50,649 bases of DNA, taken from positions 1-50,649 of the forward strand of contig JBATUR010000004.1 in assembly GCA_049671305.1 (NCBI GenBank), given 5' to 3'. The position numbers and the translations under genes are program-made. This document shows, piece after piece, positions 46,125 through 50,649 of this stretch. Every line of letters starts with the position of its first letter. The first letter of the stretch is position 1. The stretch is from CADCTM01 sp049671305. Its GTDB lineage: Bacteria; Cyanobacteriota; Cyanobacteriia; Cyanobacteriales; Coleofasciculaceae. The notes under the pieces were generated by a model, which saw only the letters and a program-made list of their open reading frames with translations, had not been told where the DNA came from and searched no databases.

Positions 46125-46869
46125 ATTCCCACAACTTCAGAAAATTTTCGGCGTTGCTTTGATAATTGTCGTACAACAACCTCTGTTGGCTCAAGCAACA
46201 CCGCCACCGCCACCACCACCCGACAACGGTGCTCCCACTCGACGGGGAGATGCCGCAACTCGTAGTTTTTCTTGTATTCAAAAAGAAAAGCCTTTAACGG
46301 CTTTGATGCCCCTAGTTGAATATACTGATAGTAGCCAAGAGGTTAATTATCAAGTAGTTTTGAGCAAAACCGCCGCCTCGCGCCCCAGCTTCTGGTTTTA
46401 TGTCCCCTACACCCTCGACTCGCAACATCCGGTTGAGTTTTCGCTGCAAGATGAGGCAGGCAAAGAAATTTATCAGGCAACGTTGAAAAGTTCAGAAACT
46501 GAACCTGGTGTTGTTGGTTTCCAGCTTCCTGCTACAGTGCCTGCTTTGGAAGTTGGTAAACGATATCAGTGGTTTTTCTCGGTTTATTGCGCTCCAGAAG
46601 TACCAATTATTGTGGCAGGTTGGGTAGAAAGAGTTGAACTTAACTCCTCACTGGTGGCACAGTTGCAGCAAGCAACGCCCAGAGAACAAGTTGCTTTGTA
46701 TCAAAAAGCTAACCTTTGGCATGAGGCTATTACCACTTTGGCTCAACTGCGCCGTCAAAAGCCAGATGATGAGAATTTAAAAACTGAGTGGCTTGATTTG
46801 TTGCAGTCGATTGATCTTAAAGCGATCGCATCTGAGCCACTTACTGCTATGCTCTCCCAAACTTTTTAA
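46111..46869 (+). CDS. DUF928 family exported protein
   Basis: 252 aa. I choose the ATG at 46111 because it has caggggcag upstream and a signal peptide (about 1-28, ...VVQQPLLAQA) results. A poly-Pro stretch (PPPPPPP) precedes the DUF928 body: TASRPSFWFYVPYTLDSQHPVEFSLQDEAGKEIYQ, LEVGKRYQWFFSVYC and a C-terminal helical part (NLWHEAITTLAQLRRQKPDDENL). It is exported to the periplasm. The start lies within the CHAT-CHASE2 gene (14-bp overlap), so the proteins probably act together. Confidence 0.85.
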   Translation: MAYLKFPQLQKIFGVALIIVVQQPLLAQATPPPPPPPDNGAPTRRGDAATRSFSCIQKEKPLTALMPLVEYTDSSQEVNYQVVLSKTAASRPSFWFYVPYTLDSQHPVEFSLQDEAGKEIYQATLKSSETEPGVVGFQLPATVPALEVGKRYQWFFSVYCAPEVPIIVAGWVERVELNSSLVAQLQQATPREQVALYQKANLWHEAITTLAQLRRQKPDDENLKTEWLDLLQSIDLKAIASEPLTAMLSQTF

Positions 46870-47153
46870 TTTCTCAAGTGTTTTTCTGACGCAGATCCTC
46901 AACTGAAGACTAAACCTCATATAACCGAGAATTCTGCCAGAAGTCGGGGGTCTGTATTATAGATTTATTCAGGAATAAATTATCAAAAAAAACGATCGCG
47001 GTTGTAATATAACTCACGATCGCAGCAAGACAAGTCTAAAAAATTTGAATGGTATTTAATTTATAATGCCAAGACGCCGACATAAATTACTACAACCCCA
47101 AGCAGTCTCTAGCCTCTCAACATAATCCTACCTAATCACGTTGCTCCATTTAG

Positions 47154-47259
47154 GCGTTGCATAATCGGGGGATGAATTTTGTCGGGTAGGCATCCTGCCT
47201 GCCAAATAAAGGATTTCAACCTAGATGGAATCTAAAATCACCTCTTTATTCAGCAACGT
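47154..47259. mobile_element. MITE-like element
   Basis: About 106 bp bounded by imperfect inverted ends: gcgttgcataat at the left (47154) and the complement of acgttgctgaat at the right (to 47259). The interior has another short hairpin (ggcatcctgcctgcc). It encodes nothing. The left end resembles the element at 50236. Confidence 0.45.
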
Positions 47260-47402
47260 CAACTTATAAAGTGATTGTAGTTAGTTTTTCTACAAAAAAA
47301 CGTCCAGTACAATCAGATTTTAGGTTAGCTTTTGCTTTGATCATTTGAGTTAGTTATCTTGGGCTTATAAGCTACATCTAAAGGTTGATGAATTAGAAAG
47401 CT

Positions 47403-47416
47403 GTATTCTATGATAC
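47403..47416 (+). promoter_or_regulatory. Candidate distal NtcA site upstream of glnN
   Basis: A perfect GTA-N8-TAC (gtattctatgatac), 636 bp before glnN. A weak -10-like tatttaaaat lies 25 nt downstream. Less well placed than the second site. Confidence 0.4.
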
Positions 47417-47540
47417 AGATTTTCTTAGAAGTGTCCCTGATTATTTAAAATCTTTGCTCAGTAAGGATTCGGCAACAAACCTGATTTGGTGTCCAACTCA
47501 GATTTCTTAGTTCGGGAAATTTTCGATTCACTATGATTTT

Positions 47541-47581
47541 GTATAAAATAATACAAAACTTTTTATTTTTCTGTTCATAAT
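47541..47581 (+). promoter_or_regulatory. Candidate NtcA-activated promoter of glnN
   Basis: GTA-N8-TAC at 47541-47554 inside a larger dyad (ttttgtat at 47537-47544 and atacaaaa at 47551-47558). After 21 nt comes CATAAT (47576-47581), close to the TATAAT -10. The layout fits class II NtcA promoters (site centred near -41, -10 about 22 nt away). It would start the transcript near 47588, giving a leader of about 460 nt before glnN. Confidence 0.55.
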
Positions 47582-48051
47582 CAGAAAGCAGCAAAAAGTA
47601 CTTTGCACGGTGTCTCAATAGTCTTAAAGAGTGTTTTTTGTTACATCTGCCAAGCAAGTCTCCAGAAATTAAAGGGTTTGGTAATGCCATAGGTTCAATC
47701 TACTATCGACTTGCGCCAAGAAACATTAAGCAATTCAGCGTTTGCCAGTACCAATATTCGCCAAGTGTTCTGGTTCACCTGAAAAGCAGATTGCCAAAAA
47801 CAGCTCATCTCAACTACACTTCTTGATTTTATAGGCATTTATTATGTCGAAATGACACCAAAACCCCTGGAACTGCCGCCGCGTCGGACTGCCCATAACC
47901 ATGTGCAGCCAGCAAATGAGCGAGCAGTTTCTTGTGCCGCAGGTGTATTGAATTGTTCAAACCAGGCTTAATCAGCCACAAAATAACCCAGCAGCCAAAT
48001 TTAAAGCGCTGAATCAGACCAACTACCCTAACACATCCCCAAAAAATCACC

Positions 48052-50217
48052 ATGAGTCATGAATTACGTTCACAAGCTATCTCTCAAGTAACCGATCGCC
48101 AACCCCTACCAGTCAAAGTGCCGCAACGACTAGAGGCGCTGTGGGCAACCGATGTTTTTAGCCTCAGCAAAATGCAGGCAAGTCTGCCCAAAGATGTCTT
48201 TAAATCAGTCAAAAAAACCCTCAAAACAGGCGGCAAACTAGATATTTCTGTAGCAGGTGCAGTTGCGGCTGCCATGAAAGATTGGGCAACTTCCAAAGGC
48301 GCACTATATTACGCTCACGTCTTTTATCCGATGACCAATGCCACTGCCGAAAAGCACGATGGTTTTATTTCAGTGCAAGGCGATGGCTCAGTAATTACTG
48401 AGTTTACAGGCAAAGTGCTGGTGCAAGGTGAACCAGATGGCTCATCTTTCCCAAATGGCGGCATTCGCTCTACTTTTGAAGCCAGAGGCTATACGGCATG
48501 GGATGTCACCAGCCCGGCTTATGTGATGGAAACCGATAACGGTGTCACTCTTTGCATTCCCACCGTGTTCATTTCCTGGACAGGTGAAGCGCTGGATAAG
48601 AAGACGCCGCTGTTACGCTCCAACTCGGCAATGAATAAAGCCGCAACCCGCTTGCTGAAGCTGTTGGGACATACAGATGTTGCTACAGTAAACTCCAGTT
48701 GTGGTCCAGAGCAAGAATACTTTTTGGTTGATGCTCATTTTGCCCATAAACGCCCTGACTTACTCTTGACAGGCAGAACTTTATTTGGTAAGCCTGCGGC
48801 TAAGGGTCAGCAATTTGATGATCATTATTTTGGGGCAATTCCTGAGCGCGTCCAAGTCTTTATGCAAGACGTGGAAGAAAAGATGTATCGCTTGGGCATT
48901 CCGGCAAAAACTCGCCATAACGAGGTTGCTCCTGGTCAGTTTGAGATCGCGCCCTTTTTTGAGGCGGCAAACGTTGCCAGCGACCATCAACAGTTAACCA
49001 TGACCATTCTTAAGAGTACGGCGAAGAAGCATGGTTTTGTTTGTCTGTTGCACGAAAAGCCTTTTGCTGGCATTAATGGTTCCGGTAAGCACGTTAATTG
49101 GTCGGTTGGTAATGCAACTCAGGGTAACTTGCTCGATCCCGGTGACACGCCTCATGCCAATATGCAGTTTTTGCTATTTTGCGGCGCGGTAATTCGTGGT
49201 GTGCATAAGTATGGTCCACTTTTACGGACAGTAGTGGCGACGGCGAGTAATGACCACCGTTTGGGTGCAAATGAAGCACCTCCGGCGATTATTTCTGTAT
49301 ATTTGGGTTCACAATTAGAAAAAGTTTATGAGCAAATTAGCAATGGAAAGCTAGAAAGCTCTGAACACGCTGGGGTTATGGATTTGGGCGTGGATACGTT
49401 GCCGATTTTCCAGAAAGATCCAGGCGATCGCAATCGTACCTCTCCTTTTGCTTTTACGGGTAATCGCTTTGAGTTCCGCGCCGTGGGTTCAAACCAGTCG
49501 GTTTCGGGTCCTTTGGTGGCGATGAATACGATTTTGGCAGATTCTTTAACCTGGGTTGCCGATCAGTTGGAAAGCAAAATGGCAAGCGCGGATTTAAATA
49601 CGGCTGCTTGTGCTGTGCTCAAAGAAGTGATGGACAAGCATCGCGCGATTGTTTTTGGTGGTAATGGCTATTCGGAAGAATGGCACAAAATGGCAGAGGA
49701 GCGCGGTTTAGCTAATTTGCGGACAACTGCTGATGCTTTGCCAGTATTGAAGGCTGATTATATTGAGGAACTGTTTACCAGGGTTGGGGTGTTTACGCCC
49801 GTTGAACTGGAAAGCCGTTTTGAGGTTTATGCTGAACAGTATTTGCTGGCAATTGAAGTAGAAGCCAAGTTAGTCGTCAGCATGGCAAAAACGATCATTT
49901 ATCCGGCGGCTGTGCGCTATTTGTCAGAGCTTGCCACTGCTATTACTAATGCTAAGGCGATCGGTCTGGAGTTGGAAACCGAAAGTGCTGAAAAAGTGGC
50001 ATCTTTGGTGAAATTCTTGATGGATAGCGTCAGCAAACTGGATGCTGCTATGAGCAAGCATGATTTTGCCTCATTAGAAGAGCATATGCAATATTCTGCC
50101 CAAACACTGCGTCCAATGATGGATAAGGTGCGGGAATATGCTGATGCCCTAGAAGGTGAAGTTGCTGATGATTTCTGGCCCCTACCAACTTATCAGGAAA
50201 TGTTGTTTATTAAGTAA
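48052..50217 (+). CDS. glnN: Glutamine synthetase type III
   Basis: Type III (GlnN) ATP-dependent ammonium assimilation enzyme, a large dodecamer, typically nitrogen-starvation induced in cyanobacteria. The 721 aa match the family. Recognisable blocks are PMTNATAEKHDGF, NSSCGPEQEYFLVD (the GSIII ATP/glutamate region), KTRHNEVAPGQFEIAPFFEAANVASDH, GINGSGKHVNWSVG and NRTSPFAFTGNRFEFRAVGSNQSV. Neighbours are unrelated. Regulation by NtcA is supported by the two sites upstream. Confidence 0.98.
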   Translation: MSHELRSQAISQVTDRQPLPVKVPQRLEALWATDVFSLSKMQASLPKDVFKSVKKTLKTGGKLDISVAGAVAAAMKDWATSKGALYYAHVFYPMTNATAEKHDGFISVQGDGSVITEFTGKVLVQGEPDGSSFPNGGIRSTFEARGYTAWDVTSPAYVMETDNGVTLCIPTVFISWTGEALDKKTPLLRSNSAMNKAATRLLKLLGHTDVATVNSSCGPEQEYFLVDAHFAHKRPDLLLTGRTLFGKPAAKGQQFDDHYFGAIPERVQVFMQDVEEKMYRLGIPAKTRHNEVAPGQFEIAPFFEAANVASDHQQLTMTILKSTAKKHGFVCLLHEKPFAGINGSGKHVNWSVGNATQGNLLDPGDTPHANMQFLLFCGAVIRGVHKYGPLLRTVVATASNDHRLGANEAPPAIISVYLGSQLEKVYEQISNGKLESSEHAGVMDLGVDTLPIFQKDPGDRNRTSPFAFTGNRFEFRAVGSNQSVSGPLVAMNTILADSLTWVADQLESKMASADLNTAACAVLKEVMDKHRAIVFGGNGYSEEWHKMAEERGLANLRTTADALPVLKADYIEELFTRVGVFTPVELESRFEVYAEQYLLAIEVEAKLVVSMAKTIIYPAAVRYLSELATAITNAKAIGLELETESAEKVASLVKFLMDSVSKLDAAMSKHDFASLEEHMQYSAQTLRPMMDKVREYADALEGEVADDFWPLPTYQEMLFIK

Positions 50218-50235
50218 ACCTGTTTCTGCCCAGAA

Positions 50236-50315
50236 GCGTTGCCTAATTGCAGGATGAATCGTAGAGACGTACCGACGGTACGTCTCTACAATAGTGTTGC
50301 CTCAATAGGCAATGC
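50236..50315. repeat. Nested palindromic repeat downstream of glnN
   Basis: About 80 bp. Its centre is an almost perfect 14-bp palindrome (gtagagacgtaccg at 50261-50274 and its complement at 50276-50289, one central base). It is flanked by imperfect inverted ends (gcgttgcctaattg at 50236 and the complement of gcattgcctattgag at 50301-50315). The core is shared with 22527-22552. Confidence 0.7.
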
Positions 50316-50504
50316 ATACCTAAAGAAATGTAAAAATATCTTGACTAGGTTACCGAAATAACTCAACCTAAATCATGTAATCTTAAATTAAACAAACCTA
50401 AAAAACTTAGCGCCACTCAAAAGCTATTCCAGCAGCTAGAGAGCGGCTAACCCCCAAACTGTCGAACCCAGTCTGGCGGCTAGAAGAAATGTTATCACTC
50501 CTCT

Positions 50505-50546
50505 AGCCACCCCGACTTGCTGATGGCAAAAAAAAACGGGGTGGCT
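50505..50546 (+). promoter_or_regulatory. Hairpin upstream of the last gene
   Basis: A 10-bp perfect stem (agccaccccg at 50505-50514 with cggggtggct at 50537-50546) whose loop includes an A9 run. It ends 47 bp before the ATG at 50594. It could be a terminator of glnN, a leader attenuator or another RNA structure; nothing decides it. Confidence 0.5.
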
Positions 50547-50593
50547 AATATTTTGGGCTCACTTTCTACCCAAAATCAGGAGCACAAACTGTC

Positions 50594-50649
50594 ATGTCAC
50601 AAAATTTAATTACCTCTGGATTAATTCACGCCGCAGAATTACCCATAGA
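50594..50649 (+). CDS. Unidentified gene, 5' fragment
   Basis: An ATG at 50594 opens a frame of 18 complete codons (MSQNLITSGLIHAAELPI) to the window edge, with aggagcacaaactgtc upstream (AGGAG 50579-50583, 10 nt from the ATG). The strong Shine-Dalgarno sequence supports a real start. Family not recognised from so few residues. Confidence 0.6.
   Translation, partial: MSQNLITSGLIHAAELPI

Larger units (their letters stand above)
46870..48051. other. Long intergenic region upstream of glnN
   Basis: 1182 bp without a convincing ORF. It contains a MITE-like element (47154-47259), two GTA-N8-TAC sites (47403-47416 and 47541-47554), and possible promoter elements. The last 460 bp (47590-48051) seem to be a leader; short ORFs there have no family signature. 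Confidence 0.65.
50218..50593. other. Intergenic region after glnN
   Basis: 376 bp without a gene. It holds the nested palindromic repeat 50236-50315 and the hairpin 50505-50546; the rest is AT-rich. Confidence 0.65.

Noticed and set aside
47445..47690. 81-aa minus-strand ORF upstream of glnN
   Set aside because: It overlaps the NtcA-like site region, has no family signature and no ribosome-binding site; AT-rich chance frame.
47829..48053. 74-aa minus-strand ORF ending near the glnN start
   Set aside because: No recognisable domain, odd composition and no neighbour to pair with; probably chance.

Overview
This 50.6 kb window is chromosomal DNA of a cyanobacterium, probably a filamentous one of the Nostocales type. 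The evidence is frequent HIP1 octamers (GCGATCGC), an acyl-ACP reductase / aldehyde-deformylating oxygenase pair, DesB-type and other acyl-lipid desaturases, an SLH-OprB porin, a cyanobacteriochrome-type GAF, many cyanobacterial DUF families (DUF3493, DUF3172, DUF1822, DUF928) and a CRISPR array with a GATTGAAAC-ended repeat. The genus cannot be fixed from sequence alone.

Layout. 1-5.9 kb: start of xseB, xseA, recA, an FHA protein, a DUF3493 membrane protein, tRNA-Thr(CGT), folE and an SDR oxidoreductase. 6.2-9.1 kb: a hydrocarbon/fatty-acid block read leftward (ADO, then AAR directly followed by accA). 9.3-12.5 kb: an orphan sugar-type ABC permease, a fatty-acid desaturase and a CFA/coclaurine-type methyltransferase. 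12.5-16.5 kb: a conserved unknown and clpB. 16.6-18.2 kb: an accessory patch with a possibly truncated membrane-anchored protein, an intact HigBA-like toxin-antitoxin pair and a decayed BrnTA-like pair. 18.3-24.9 kb: small membrane protein, rubredoxin, a flavoprotein carrying an in-frame dispersed-repeat insertion, lpxD, a WGxxGxxG protein, PrxQ, desB and a quinone-oxidoreductase-like MDR protein. 25-31.9 kb: pentapeptide-repeat membrane protein, PAS/GAF histidine kinase, two unknowns, a Uma2 gene with a fresh 30-bp tandem duplication and an AraC pseudogene. 31.9-40 kb: ilvN, BON protein, SLH-porin, DUF3172, a multi-PAS + DXCF cyanobacteriochrome GAF + GGDEF protein and a VanX-like dipeptidase. 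40.3-41.7 kb: a 19-repeat CRISPR array with no cas genes in view. 41.9-46.9 kb: a same-strand cluster of sigma-70-like factor, DUF1822, a CHAT protease fused to CHASE2, and DUF928. 48-50.2 kb: type III glutamine synthetase glnN behind a long leader with two perfect NtcA-type sites. The window ends in the start of another gene.

Most noteworthy: (1) the sigma-like / DUF1822 / CHAT-CHASE2 / DUF928 cluster next to the CRISPR array, which looks like an uncharacterised membrane-sensing protease and transcription-factor system; (2) a GGDEF protein whose GAF has the DXCF cysteine and a second cysteine exactly 28 residues later, predicting a light-controlled diguanylate cyclase; (3) two GTA-N8-TAC sites upstream of glnN; (4) traces of gene decay and repeat insertion (BrnTA, AraC, flavoprotein, Uma2). 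All calls come from reading the sequence; no database search was run.
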